A stretch of DNA of 35,564 nucleotides, taken from assembly GCA_947450365.1 (NCBI GenBank), contig CANFVE010000029.1, forward strand, positions 1 through 35,564, written 5' to 3'. The DNA comes from Cytophagaceae bacterium (GTDB lineage: Bacteria; Bacteroidota; Bacteroidia; Cytophagales; Spirosomataceae). Below the pieces are notes generated by a model. The model saw only the letters and a list, made by a program, of their open reading frames with translations, made no database searches and was not told where the DNA came from. Position numbers and translations under genes: made by a program. Below are positions 15,052-23,859 of the stretch, piece after piece. Positions within the stretch are counted from its first letter, which is position 1. Each line of letters opens with the position of its first letter.

Positions 15052-15531
15052 ATGTCTTCTGCTCATAAAAATTTAAGTGAATTTTCGATTGCCGACTTGC
15101 CTGCGATTCATGACAAGGTATTCGCGATCGTAGTCGCGGAATGGAATACTGAAGTGACGGGAGCGTTGTATGCCGGAGCGGTGAATACCTTGCTTGCGCA
15201 TGGAGCTGTTGAAGAAAATATTCGCACGGTTTCGGTACCGGGAAGTTTTGAACTAAGTTTAGGTGCGCAAAAAATGGCGCAAAAAGAGGCGGTTGATGCG
15301 GTTATTTGTCTAGGATGTGTGATCCAAGGGGAAACGAGGCATTTTGATTTTATATGCCAGGCGGTTGCGGATGGCATCACGAATGTGAGTTTAAAATATG
15401 ACAAACCGGTGATATTTGGGGTTTTAACACCTAATACCCAGGCCCAAGCGATGGATCGCGCGGGAGGAAAACATGGAAATAAAGGCGATGAGGCGGCCAT
15501 AACAGCCATCAAAATGTTAGCTATTAAATAA
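15052..15531 (+). CDS. ribH: 6,7-dimethyl-8-ribityllumazine synthase
   Basis: The protein is 159 aa, normal length. It condenses 5-amino-6-ribitylaminouracil with 3,4-dihydroxy-2-butanone 4-phosphate in riboflavin synthesis, forming a large hollow capsid in the cytoplasm. Motifs seen: AEWNTEVT near residue 30, VPGSFEL (62-68), LGCVIQGETRHFDFI with the catalytic His97, and FGVLTPNTQAQAMDRAGG. It lies 6 bases before lysC with no terminator between, suggesting co-transcription. Confidence 0.96.
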   Translation: MSSAHKNLSEFSIADLPAIHDKVFAIVVAEWNTEVTGALYAGAVNTLLAHGAVEENIRTVSVPGSFELSLGAQKMAQKEAVDAVICLGCVIQGETRHFDFICQAVADGITNVSLKYDKPVIFGVLTPNTQAQAMDRAGGKHGNKGDEAAITAIKMLAIK

Positions 15532-15537
15532 TTACGT

Positions 15538-16857
15538 ATGCAAGTTTGGAAATTTGGAGGCACCTCCGTTGGGAAACCCGAACGAATGAAATCCATTCGT
15601 CAGCTGATCACGGAAGATGGGATGCCTAAAATCGTTGTTTTATCAGCCCTTTCAGGAAGCACAAATACCCTCCTTTCGATTTCAGAATCAATCCTCGCTT
15701 TACATATCCAAGAAGCCAAGGAAAAAGCCGCCACCCTACGTGCGCATTACGACAACTTCATCCAGGAATTGTATGCGACCGAACAAGGATTGCAAAAAGC
15801 AACGGCGATTCTAAACAAAGAATTCGGATTAATCGATCAATTAATCGCCACCGCACCCTATACGACGAAACAAGAAAAGGAAATGGTAGCCTTGGGAGAA
15901 TTGTTATCTACCCAGATTTTTGAAGCCTATTTGCAAGAACAAGGCGTGGATTCCTATTTATTGCCCGCCTTGGATTTCATGGTGATTGATGAAGATAATG
16001 AACCAATTTTATCCCAAATCGAACTTAATTTAGCGAAGGTTATATCACCCGTAAAAAATAAACTGATTTTTATTACCCAGGGCTTCATTTGTCGGAATCC
16101 GGTTGGAGAAGTCGATAATTTAAAACGAGGTGGTTCGGATTATACGGCCTCTTTAATCGGCGGAGCCATCCAAGCCGAGGAAGTTCAAATCTGGACGGAC
16201 ATCGACGGGATGCACAACAATGATCCTCGAATCGTTAAAAATACCTTCCCGATTCGTGAATTGTCCTTTGCTGAAGCGGCTGAACTCGCATATTTTGGCG
16301 CTAAAATTTTGCATCCAAGTACGATTACGCCTGCCAAAATGAAAGGCGTGCCTGTTCGCTTAAAAAATACGATGGAACCCAGTGCATTTGGGACCTTGAT
16401 TTCTGAAAAATCGACAGACGTCGAAATCAAAGCCATCGCCGCCAAAGACAATATTACAGCCATTTACATTCATTCGACGCGCATGTTAAATGCCTACGGA
16501 TTTTTGAAGCGGGTGTTTGAGATTTTCGAAAAATACAAAACCCCAGTGGATATGATTACCACGTCGGAGGTATCTGTTTCTGTGACGATAGATCAAACGA
16601 CGCATTTAGATGCCATCATGACGGAATTGCGTGAATTTGCGGAATTAGAGGATCCCGATATGGACCAAGTGATCGTTTGTATTGTAGGTAATTTTTGGGC
16701 CGACAAAGCTGGAATTGCAATCAAAGTTTTAAACGCCATGAAAAACATTCCAATTCGCATGATTTCATATGGCGCTTCCGAACATAATATTTCCCTTTTG
16801 GTGGATGCCAAACATAAAAACGATGCATTAAACGCATTAAATGAAGGACTTTTTTAA
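15538..16857 (+). CDS. lysC: Aspartate kinase
   Basis: The protein is 439 aa, a monofunctional aspartokinase (no homoserine dehydrogenase domain). It phosphorylates aspartate at the entry to lysine, threonine, methionine and diaminopimelate synthesis. The kinase motif KFGGTSVG is at residues 5-12, GGSDYTASL and IWTDIDGM are in the middle, and two ACT-type regulatory repeats fill about 300-439 (AIYIHSTRMLNAYGF and CIVGNFWADKAG regions), so end-product feedback is expected. It is tightly placed between ribH and serS (9 bases to the latter). Confidence 0.94.
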   Translation: MQVWKFGGTSVGKPERMKSIRQLITEDGMPKIVVLSALSGSTNTLLSISESILALHIQEAKEKAATLRAHYDNFIQELYATEQGLQKATAILNKEFGLIDQLIATAPYTTKQEKEMVALGELLSTQIFEAYLQEQGVDSYLLPALDFMVIDEDNEPILSQIELNLAKVISPVKNKLIFITQGFICRNPVGEVDNLKRGGSDYTASLIGGAIQAEEVQIWTDIDGMHNNDPRIVKNTFPIRELSFAEAAELAYFGAKILHPSTITPAKMKGVPVRLKNTMEPSAFGTLISEKSTDVEIKAIAAKDNITAIYIHSTRMLNAYGFLKRVFEIFEKYKTPVDMITTSEVSVSVTIDQTTHLDAIMTELREFAELEDPDMDQVIVCIVGNFWADKAGIAIKVLNAMKNIPIRMISYGASEHNISLLVDAKHKNDALNALNEGLF

Positions 16858-16866
16858 ATTTAGGCT

Positions 16867-18138
16867 ATGTTAACGATTCCTTTTATCCGGGCTAATACCG
16901 AGTTGACCATCCAAGGATTAACGAAAAAACACGTGGCCAATGCTGCCGAAATCGTGAACCAATTACTAGCCATGGACGATGACCGCAAAGCTTTGTTGCA
17001 ACAAGCCGAGGCCTTATTAGAAAAATCAAACGCCGCGGCAAAGGAAATCGGTGCACTGATGCAATCCGGCCAAAAAGAATTAGCCGAAGGCAAACGCAGT
17101 GAAACCGCCGCGCTAAAAAGTACAATAAAAGAACGCGAGGAAGCGGCAAAATTAGCAGAAAAGGCCATGTTGGACCTTTTGGTCACGCTTCCCAACCTGC
17201 CTCATAGCTCCGTTCCACAAGGAAAAACGGCAGAAGATAACGAAATTACCTTTACCTGGGGTTCGCTGCCGACCTTGGCAGCAGATGCCCAGCCGCATTG
17301 GGATTTAATTAAAAAATACGATATCATCGATTTCGATTTAGGCAATAAAATTACCGGTGCTGGTTTTCCTGTATATAAGGGGAAAGGCGCGCGCTTGCAA
17401 CGTGCCTTGATTAATTTCTTCTTAGACGAGGCTATTCAGGCAGGTTATTATGAAATCCAACCGCCGATTTTAATCAACGAGGATTCGGGATTTGGCACAG
17501 GACAATTGCCCGATAAAGAAGGCCAAATGTACGTCACCAAAGAAGAAGGACTTTATTTAATCCCTACCGCTGAGGTACCTATCACAAATTTATACCGAGA
17601 TGTGATTGTGAATGAGAAAGAATTACCCATCAAAAACGTAGGCCATACGCCCTGTTTTCGTCGGGAAGCTGGCTCATGGGGTGCACATGTGAGGGGTCTT
17701 AATCGCCTGCACCAATTCGATAAAATCGAAATTGTACAAATTCACATGCCCGAGAATTCATACGCAGCGCTGGAGGAAATGTCTAAACATGTTCAGGGCA
17801 TCCTTCAAAAATTAGGCTTGCATTATCGCGTCCTACGTTTATGTGGAGGAGATATGGGATTCGCCTCGGCGTTAACCTATGACATGGAGGTATGGTCAGG
17901 GGCACAAAACCGATGGTTGGAAGTAAGTTCTGTCTCAAATTTTGAGACATTCCAAGCGAACCGATTAAAATTAAGGACGAAAGTCGACGGGAAATCAATC
18001 CTATGTCACACCTTGAATGGTTCCGCACTGGCTTTACCTCGCATCGTGGCCGCTATCTTAGAAAATAACCAAGGGCCCGATGGCATTAAAATGCCGGACG
18101 TTTTAGTTCCTTACACAGGGTTTACACATATTAACTGA
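16867..18138 (+). CDS. serS: Seryl-tRNA synthetase
   Basis: The protein is 423 aa, normal length. The N-terminal about 110 residues form the antiparallel coiled-coil arm that grips tRNA-Ser. The class II catalytic core follows with TAEVPITNLYRDVI, motif 2 FRREAGSWG...GLNRLHQF, and motif 3 near the C-terminus (LNGSALALPRIVAAILEN). It attaches serine to tRNA-Ser in the cytoplasm. It is last in a possible same-strand group with ribH and lysC and convergent with the response regulator gene. Confidence 0.97.
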   Translation: MLTIPFIRANTELTIQGLTKKHVANAAEIVNQLLAMDDDRKALLQQAEALLEKSNAAAKEIGALMQSGQKELAEGKRSETAALKSTIKEREEAAKLAEKAMLDLLVTLPNLPHSSVPQGKTAEDNEITFTWGSLPTLAADAQPHWDLIKKYDIIDFDLGNKITGAGFPVYKGKGARLQRALINFFLDEAIQAGYYEIQPPILINEDSGFGTGQLPDKEGQMYVTKEEGLYLIPTAEVPITNLYRDVIVNEKELPIKNVGHTPCFRREAGSWGAHVRGLNRLHQFDKIEIVQIHMPENSYAALEEMSKHVQGILQKLGLHYRVLRLCGGDMGFASALTYDMEVWSGAQNRWLEVSSVSNFETFQANRLKLRTKVDGKSILCHTLNGSALALPRIVAAILENNQGPDGIKMPDVLVPYTGFTHIN

Positions 18139-18166
18139 TAGCCCCAACATTCAATCGAAAACCCTC
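18131..18166 (-). pseudogene. Degenerate second copy of the response-regulator 3' end
   Basis: Read on the minus strand, these 36 bases match the last 36 bases of the response regulator gene (18190-18225) at 29 positions, including the stop codon. They would encode EGFRLNVGAIS against the regulator's EGFRLSIEGIS. The copy is 59 bases downstream and in another reading phase, so it is a fossil, not an extension. Its end overlaps the serS stop. Confidence 0.55.
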
Positions 18167-18189
18167 AGTTTTCGCTAAAACGCTCGATC

Positions 18190-18900
18190 TTAGCTGATAC
18201 CCTCTATACTCAATCGAAAGCCCTCGCCGTGCAAATTCATTAATTGGACGCGAGGGTCTTCTTTTACCATCTTCCGCAGTTTGGTCATATAGACATCCAT
18301 ACTGCGCGCGTTAAAATACGTATCATCTCCCCAAATTAATTTGAGCGCATAACTCCGGCTAACCGGTCGGCCCAAATTCTCACAGAGTAATTTCATCAAA
18401 TCATTCTCTTTCGGCGTGAATTTTTGTTCTTGGCCGGCCAACACCAAGCGCATTTTTTGAGGGAAATACATATAGTTGCCCAACGCAATTTCATCCGCAA
18501 GTGGGGGCAATGCCTTATCAGATTGACTGCGACGTAACACGGCTTCCATCCGGGCCACTAAAACCTCCATCGAAAAAGGCTTCGTCAAATAATCATCCGC
18601 CCCAACCTTAAACCCTTGCAAGGTATCCTCCTCCATGGCTTTGGCGGTTAAAAAAATAATGGGCACCTGGTGGTGGTTCGCACGAATGTCCTTGGCCAAG
18701 GTGAAGCCATCTTTTTTGGGCATCATGACATCCAAGACACATAAGTCAAAGGACCCTTGCACAAAAAAATCTAAGGCCTGATCCCCATTTTGCGCCCAAG
18801 TCACTTGAAAACCTTTTTTCTTTAGAAATTCGGCAAGCAAAAGACCTAAATTCTGATCATCCTCCGCTACTAAAATATGTGGCTGCTTATTCGTTTCCAT
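18190..18900 (-). CDS. OmpR-family response regulator
   Basis: The protein is 236 aa from the ATG at 18898-18900. The receiver domain (about 8-120) has the acidic pair EDD (13-15), phospho-acceptor Asp57 in LDVMMP, Thr85 in FLTAK and Lys107 in LTKPF. The winged-helix DNA-binding domain (about 140-230) ends with MDVYMTKLRKMV and HGEGFRL. It is the output partner of the kinase just upstream: its ATG overlaps the kinase's last 14 bases, implying coupled translation. A longer start at 18918 is possible but adds six residues outside the domain. Target genes are unknown; the divergent secreted protein is a candidate. Confidence 0.93.
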   Translation of the reverse strand: METNKQPHILVAEDDQNLGLLLAEFLKKKGFQVTWAQNGDQALDFFVQGSFDLCVLDVMMPKKDGFTLAKDIRANHHQVPIIFLTAKAMEEDTLQGFKVGADDYLTKPFSMEVLVARMEAVLRRSQSDKALPPLADEIALGNYMYFPQKMRLVLAGQEQKFTPKENDLMKLLCENLGRPVSRSYALKLIWGDDTYFNARSMDVYMTKLRKMVKEDPRVQLMNLHGEGFRLSIEGIS

Positions 18901-20695
18901 ATGGTAATGAGATTTCAAAGGTACTTCCCTCCCCTAATTTACTTTTCACGGATACTTGCCCGCCATGGGCCTCGACGATCTTTTTGACATAACTTAATCC
19001 CAAACCGAAGCCTTTGACATTATGGACATTCCCCGTAGGTACCCGATAAAAAGGTTCAAAAACAGATCCTAACACATCTTTTGCCATTCCGATCCCCTGA
19101 TCCGTTACTGAAATTAGAAGTTCTCCTTTTCGTGATTCCGTGGCAATCGTAATACTGGGCATAAACAACGAATATTTAATCGCATTGTCCAATAAGTTAT
19201 TCAAGACATTTGAAATATGAACCTCATCCAACGGGAGCAAAGATGGGTCTGCCTGTAAAAACAAGTTTATTTTTCCATGATTGGCCTGCAATAAAGGATC
19301 ATTAATCGCTACGATTTGTTGGATCAAATTATGCACATCTATCAATCTTTTCTTCAAAATCACCGTTTCCTTTTCCATCTGGGCGGTTTGCAACACGCGT
19401 TCCACCTGGCTGCCCAATCGAATATTCTCATCTTTAATGATGCCCAAATAGCGCAAAATATTTTCATTCTTGGCAATTAGTGGCTCATCTTGAATCAATT
19501 GGGTCGCTAATGAGATCGTCGAAATTGGCGTTTTAAATTCATGCGTCATGTTGTTGATGAAATCATTTTTCACCTCGGCCAATTTCTTTTGCCTCAAAAT
19601 CGTATTGACGGCCACATAAAAACAGGCTAACATGATGATCAATAACAATCCTGAAGCCATAAAACTCAAGCCCATGGTTTGCCAGATATATGCCTGTTGG
19701 GCAGGAAAAAACACTTCCAAGACATGTCCAGAATAATTTAAATCATTGGGAAACAAGGGGGAAATAAAGGCAGCTTGCTGGACTTCCGGACGCTTAAGGG
19801 AGGGAGAAGAGGCATAGACCCAAGGCTTTTGTTTCTGATTAGAACCTATGCCAAACACATAAGGCAAATCGATTTGCTTTTCTTTTAATTCCCGCTTGAT
19901 CAAACTATCAATGTAGGTGGGAGAAACCCGTTGTTCGATAGGTCGTTCTTTGAATAAAAAATTCGCAAAAACCTCTTTGGCCATTTCGGTTTTTTTCAAG
20001 ACTTTTTGAAGCTCTTGTTTTTCCGCTTTTTCTTTATCGACATTCCCCTGTAAATTCCGAATTCGTTCCTGACCGGCCTTTTTGATATTCGAAATGGCAT
20101 TTAATACCTTTTCTCGTTGACGAGCCAAAGGCTTATTTTTTCGGTTCTTTAAGCGATTTATCTCTTTTAGGATTTTAGTTTGGTTGCCGTTGAAGAGCTC
20201 ATTCAATTGTTGCTCTTCCCGTAAGCGGCGGTTATAATTTTCAACTTGATTATTCACCTCATATTGCTCCGTGATCTCGGCAATTTGGCCATTGGGCAAT
20301 AAAAACGATTTTCGAACTGTGACAATATCATTTGGGATTTCCTCTTGAAAAGGACGCTGAAAATCCAGATTTTCATTGGCAAAAGCGAGGGATAACTGGT
20401 CTGGAACAGGTTCTACTTGGGCCTTTACCGCTTTCGGTTTGGTGGCTAATTTTTGGGTAACGGAGGCTAATTTTTCTTGCTGGCTTTCTAAATTCTTTTG
20501 TTTCTGCGCGAGAATCACTAATTCTTGTTTTTCTAATTTACGCACCACCTGATCTAAACTCGAGCGGACATCTGCCGCGAATTGTTCTTTTTTGGTCTCC
20601 AACATGAATCCTAGCCAATAGGCTTGAAAGGCAATAAGGCCCATTAAAGCAATCGCCATGGCACCTATGATTAACCTTATTTTTCGTTGGGACAT
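18887..20695 (-). CDS. Membrane sensor histidine kinase
   Basis: The protein is 602 aa. The first membrane helix is at about 8-30 and the second at about 341-364. Between them is a roughly 310-residue periplasmic sensor rich in Gln, Lys and Glu with coiled-coil segments (about 35-90 and 150-245). No HAMP domain is obvious. The kinase core follows: H-box NNMTHEFKTPI with His385, N-box NLLDNAIKYS, DQGIGMAK and GFGLGLSYVKKIV. It should autophosphorylate on His385 and pass the phosphate to Asp57 of the adjacent regulator. The signal is unknown; the long charged periplasmic part suggests sensing of envelope state. Confidence 0.92.
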   Translation of the reverse strand: MSQRKIRLIIGAMAIALMGLIAFQAYWLGFMLETKKEQFAADVRSSLDQVVRKLEKQELVILAQKQKNLESQQEKLASVTQKLATKPKAVKAQVEPVPDQLSLAFANENLDFQRPFQEEIPNDIVTVRKSFLLPNGQIAEITEQYEVNNQVENYNRRLREEQQLNELFNGNQTKILKEINRLKNRKNKPLARQREKVLNAISNIKKAGQERIRNLQGNVDKEKAEKQELQKVLKKTEMAKEVFANFLFKERPIEQRVSPTYIDSLIKRELKEKQIDLPYVFGIGSNQKQKPWVYASSPSLKRPEVQQAAFISPLFPNDLNYSGHVLEVFFPAQQAYIWQTMGLSFMASGLLLIIMLACFYVAVNTILRQKKLAEVKNDFINNMTHEFKTPISTISLATQLIQDEPLIAKNENILRYLGIIKDENIRLGSQVERVLQTAQMEKETVILKKRLIDVHNLIQQIVAINDPLLQANHGKINLFLQADPSLLPLDEVHISNVLNNLLDNAIKYSLFMPSITIATESRKGELLISVTDQGIGMAKDVLGSVFEPFYRVPTGNVHNVKGFGLGLSYVKKIVEAHGGQVSVKSKLGEGSTFEISLPYGNE

Positions 20696-20718
20696 TGTCT
20701 ACTTAATTATTTAGCCCT

Positions 20719-20726
20719 CAAATTTA
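20719..20726 (-). promoter_or_regulatory. -7 box TAAATTTG for the kinase-regulator operon
   Basis: On the minus strand TAAATTTG matches TAnnTTTG, 23 bases before the kinase start codon. A TTTG lies upstream but only 15 bases away, shorter than the usual spacer. Confidence 0.4.
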
Positions 20727-20801
20727 CGGGATTATTTAAATCAAAAATCGCACTTTCGAAGTCTTAACATTCTTTAACAACGAAAATTATTTTGGATTCA
20801 G

Positions 20802-20809
20802 TAAGTTTG
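20802..20809 (+). promoter_or_regulatory. -7 box TAAGTTTG for the secreted protein gene
   Basis: TAAGTTTG matches TAnnTTTG exactly, 22 bases before the ATG. No good TTTG stands at the expected distance upstream, which would fit a promoter needing an activator. Confidence 0.5.
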
Positions 20810-20831
20810 CAACACTAAAAATCAAAAAATT

Positions 20832-21680
20832 ATGAAATATCTATTCATCAGCGCGCTTTTAAGCGTATGCACGGTTCAGGCCTGGGCCCAACAGGAAAAA
20901 AAGGAGGCTACCGTTAAAATTGTTATCAATGAAAACGGCAAAGAAAAAGTAATCGAACGCAAATTCTCCGACATTGATCAAGCAGATAAAGAAATCAAAA
21001 AATTATCTGATTCACTCGATATCAATATTTCGACATCAGGAGGCAAGAACAAAATCGTTCGTGTCGACGTAAACAAAAGTACAGGAAAAACAATCGTCGG
21101 ACCCGATGGTCCGCAAGGTCCGGTTCAACGCCGCATGCGAATTCTTCGCAATGGCAACGCCCCAAAAGACATTATGATTTTTAAAAGCGACGAAGGAAAA
21201 GATGGCGCCATCGTCCTTGAGGATATAAAAGGGGGATCCAATGAATCCTTCAACATCCAAATCGAAAAAGATGGTCCTGGTGGTCCTGGAAGATTTGGTG
21301 GTCCGATGCAATTTAGAGGACGCTTCGCACCTGGGATGGACGGCCGAATGGGCGCTCAAATGAATGAATTCCGTAAAAAAAGAAAAGACTTTATGGAAAA
21401 GCAAAAGCAACAAGCTTCCAAAACCGTAAAAGGCCTCTTTGCATATCCCAATAAACCATTTAATGGCAAATTAAACATTCGTTTCGATGCACCTGAAAAA
21501 GGGAATGTGAGCATCGCCGTGACGGATGTCAACGGAAAAGAAATCGCAACTGAACAAATAAAAGACTTCCAAGGCGTTTACTTAGGACAAATCGACCTAA
21601 AAAAATCTGGCCCGGGGGTATATTTCATCCGAGTTAGCCAAGGCAACGACGGTGCCGTTCGTCGAGTTAAAATCGATTAA
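20832..21680 (+). CDS. Secreted protein with Gly-Pro-rich middle and sorting-domain-like C-terminus
   Basis: The protein is 282 aa. The signal peptide ends at AWAQ (about residue 19). Next is a charged region with KIVINENGKEKVIERKF, then a Gly/Pro/Arg/Met-rich stretch (about 150-185) with GPGGPGRFGGPMQFRGRF. The last about 75 residues have the pattern of type IX secretion C-terminal domains: YPNKPF, a strand NGKLNIRFD, VSIAVTDVNGKEI, and PGVYFIRVSQG...RRVKI. If so, it is exported through the outer membrane by the type IX system and attached to or released from the surface. It is divergent from the two-component system and may be controlled by it. No enzymatic motif is visible. Confidence 0.7.
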   Translation: MKYLFISALLSVCTVQAWAQQEKKEATVKIVINENGKEKVIERKFSDIDQADKEIKKLSDSLDINISTSGGKNKIVRVDVNKSTGKTIVGPDGPQGPVQRRMRILRNGNAPKDIMIFKSDEGKDGAIVLEDIKGGSNESFNIQIEKDGPGGPGRFGGPMQFRGRFAPGMDGRMGAQMNEFRKKRKDFMEKQKQQASKTVKGLFAYPNKPFNGKLNIRFDAPEKGNVSIAVTDVNGKEIATEQIKDFQGVYLGQIDLKKSGPGVYFIRVSQGNDGAVRRVKID

Positions 21681-21713
21681 ATTTTATTCAATTCGCTTAA
21701 GGTTTGAAAACAG

Positions 21714-21748
21714 AAAAGGTCAGGATTTCCTGACCTTTTTCTTTTTTA
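21714..21748. terminator. Bidirectional terminator
   Basis: AAAAGGTCAGG (21714-21724) pairs with CCTGACCTTTT (21729-21739) around an ATTT loop, with a T-run on the + side and a T-rich stretch on the minus side. It serves the secreted-protein gene and the convergent S9 peptidase, whose stop codon lies at its edge (21746-21748). Confidence 0.88.
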
Positions 21749-23848
21749 TTTGATGCCCATGTGGTACAGCGTAAATCCATACATGTCTGCAGTAAGATCG
21801 ATTAATTTCGCGGTATTGCTAGAGCCATGCCCGCTATTCGTATCAATTCGAATCAAAATAGGTTTGTCAGATGTATTCAATTTCTGAAGGGTGGCTGCAT
21901 ATTTAAATGAATGCGCTGGCACCACGCGGTCGTCGTGATCAGCCGTATAAATTAAGGTAGCCGGATATTTTTTCGCCACGATATTATGCAATGGCGAATA
22001 AGAACGAAGCACCTTGAATTCATCAGGCTGGTCGCTGCTGCCATAATCGGCGATCCAGTTCCAACCAATCGTGAATTTCTGGAAGCGCAACATATCCATC
22101 ACCCCTACCCCCGGAAGTGCTACACCGAATAAATCTGGCCGTTGGTTTATCACCGCCCCTACCAACAATCCCCCATTCGAACGACCCGAGGCCGCTAGGT
22201 ACTTTGGCGATGTATATTTCTTCGCGATTAAAAATTCTGCCGCCGCGATAAAATCATCAAACACGTTTTGCTTTTTTAATTTCATTCCGGCCTCATGCCA
22301 TTTCTCCCCATATTCACTTCCGCCGCGTAAATTAGCCACGACATAGACCCCGCCTTTTTCTAACCAAGGAATGAGACTCGCACTGAAAGTCGGCATCGAA
22401 GAAATATTAAATCCCCCGTAGCCGTACAAAATCGTTGGATTTTTACCGTTCATCACCACCCCTTTTTTGCTCACGATGAACATTGGAATTTTGGTGCCGT
22501 CTTTGGATGAATAAAATTGTTGGCTTACCGTATAATCCGCCGGATTAAAGGCCAACGTAGGTTTTTGAAAGACTTTGGATTGATTTTTTAGGACATCGTA
22601 CTGGTAGATCGTGGGCGGAAAATTAAACGACGAATACGTAAAAAAGGCCATTTTATCTTCCTTTTCACCGCCAAAACCACTCGCATTTCCAAGTCCGGGC
22701 AGTCGTACACTTCCCAATGGATTCCCTTGATAATCGCAAATACTAATTTGCGTACTTACGTCCTTCAAATAATTCAAATATAGGCGTCCCCCCACGGTAC
22801 CCACGCCTTGCAAAGGCTCCTTCTTTTCAGCCACAATCGTTTTCCACATGGATTTTTCGGGATGATTTGGATTAATTTGAATGACTTTTTGATTCGGTGC
22901 GCCGTCATTCGTCTCGACTAAAATCAAATCACCGTCGTTATCCACGACCGAATAATGATATTGGCCTGGTTCGGGGATGAGCGGTTTAAAGGTCGCGTTG
23001 GGCGTGGCTGTTGGCAAATACCACAGCGCATTCCCATCCAAGCCTTTTCCTCGATCGCTAATGGTCAAAAAAGCAAATTTTTCATCGTCTGACGTAGAAA
23101 CCGTATGAAAGCGCTGTGGATTTTTTGTATCCTCATACACGAGCACATCTTGATTTTGAGAAGTACCAACGCGGTGAAACCACACTTGGTGATACTCGTT
23201 TTTCGTACTTAATTCCTTGCCTTTTTCGGGCGCTGGGTAACGGGAATAATAAAAGCCATCTCCTTTCCAGGCCACGCCACTAACTTTTACCCATAAAAGT
23301 TCATCGGCTAAGTCTTTCCCCGTCTCCATGTCTCGGACATAATAATTTTGCCAATCGCTCCCGCCTTTGCTCAAGCCCACACAGGCATATTTGCCATTTT
23401 TACTTAGGCTAAAAACGGTTAATCGGGTTGTCGCATCCGTCGATAATTTATTCGGATCCAGGACTTCTTCGGCTTTGCCTTGTAAACCTTTTTGTCTGTA
23501 TAAGACCGATTGATTCTGCAAACCGCTGTTTTTATAGAAATAATACCAATCGCCTTTCTTGAAAGGCGCAGTTAATTTCTCATAATCACTGACGGTTTTA
23601 ATGCGTTGTTTAAACCAATCCCGGGATTTGATTTGATCCAATTGACCAAAAGTCACCACATTTTGAGCCTTTACCCAAGCCTTGGTTTCTTCGCTGGTGT
23701 CGTCTTCGAGCCAACGAAACGGATCCGCCACCGATACCCCGTGATACACATCCACATGATTTACTTCCCGCGTTTGCGGATATTTAATTTGCGCCATGGC
23801 AGGTAAATGTAGCCCCAAAAGAAGCCATAGAATACGATTGTTTGACAT
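21746..23848 (-). CDS. Prolyl oligopeptidase, family S9A, exported
   Basis: The protein is 700 aa. A signal peptide (about 1-20, ending PAMAQ) precedes the N-terminal beta-propeller (about 80-430) and the alpha/beta-hydrolase domain. The catalytic triad is visible: Ser557 in GRSNGG, Asp639 in DHDDRVVPAHS and His674 in NSGHGSS. It cleaves short peptides after proline, here probably in the periplasm. It starts 11 bases after ruvB, so both may share the ruvB promoter. Confidence 0.95.
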   Translation of the reverse strand: MSNNRILWLLLGLHLPAMAQIKYPQTREVNHVDVYHGVSVADPFRWLEDDTSEETKAWVKAQNVVTFGQLDQIKSRDWFKQRIKTVSDYEKLTAPFKKGDWYYFYKNSGLQNQSVLYRQKGLQGKAEEVLDPNKLSTDATTRLTVFSLSKNGKYACVGLSKGGSDWQNYYVRDMETGKDLADELLWVKVSGVAWKGDGFYYSRYPAPEKGKELSTKNEYHQVWFHRVGTSQNQDVLVYEDTKNPQRFHTVSTSDDEKFAFLTISDRGKGLDGNALWYLPTATPNATFKPLIPEPGQYHYSVVDNDGDLILVETNDGAPNQKVIQINPNHPEKSMWKTIVAEKKEPLQGVGTVGGRLYLNYLKDVSTQISICDYQGNPLGSVRLPGLGNASGFGGEKEDKMAFFTYSSFNFPPTIYQYDVLKNQSKVFQKPTLAFNPADYTVSQQFYSSKDGTKIPMFIVSKKGVVMNGKNPTILYGYGGFNISSMPTFSASLIPWLEKGGVYVVANLRGGSEYGEKWHEAGMKLKKQNVFDDFIAAAEFLIAKKYTSPKYLAASGRSNGGLLVGAVINQRPDLFGVALPGVGVMDMLRFQKFTIGWNWIADYGSSDQPDEFKVLRSYSPLHNIVAKKYPATLIYTADHDDRVVPAHSFKYAATLQKLNTSDKPILIRIDTNSGHGSSNTAKLIDLTADMYGFTLYHMGIK

Positions 23849-23859
23849 ATTTTGATGAA

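Noticed and set aside
15108-15596. 162-aa ORF on the minus strand
   Set aside because: It is antisense to ribH, which has every family motif.
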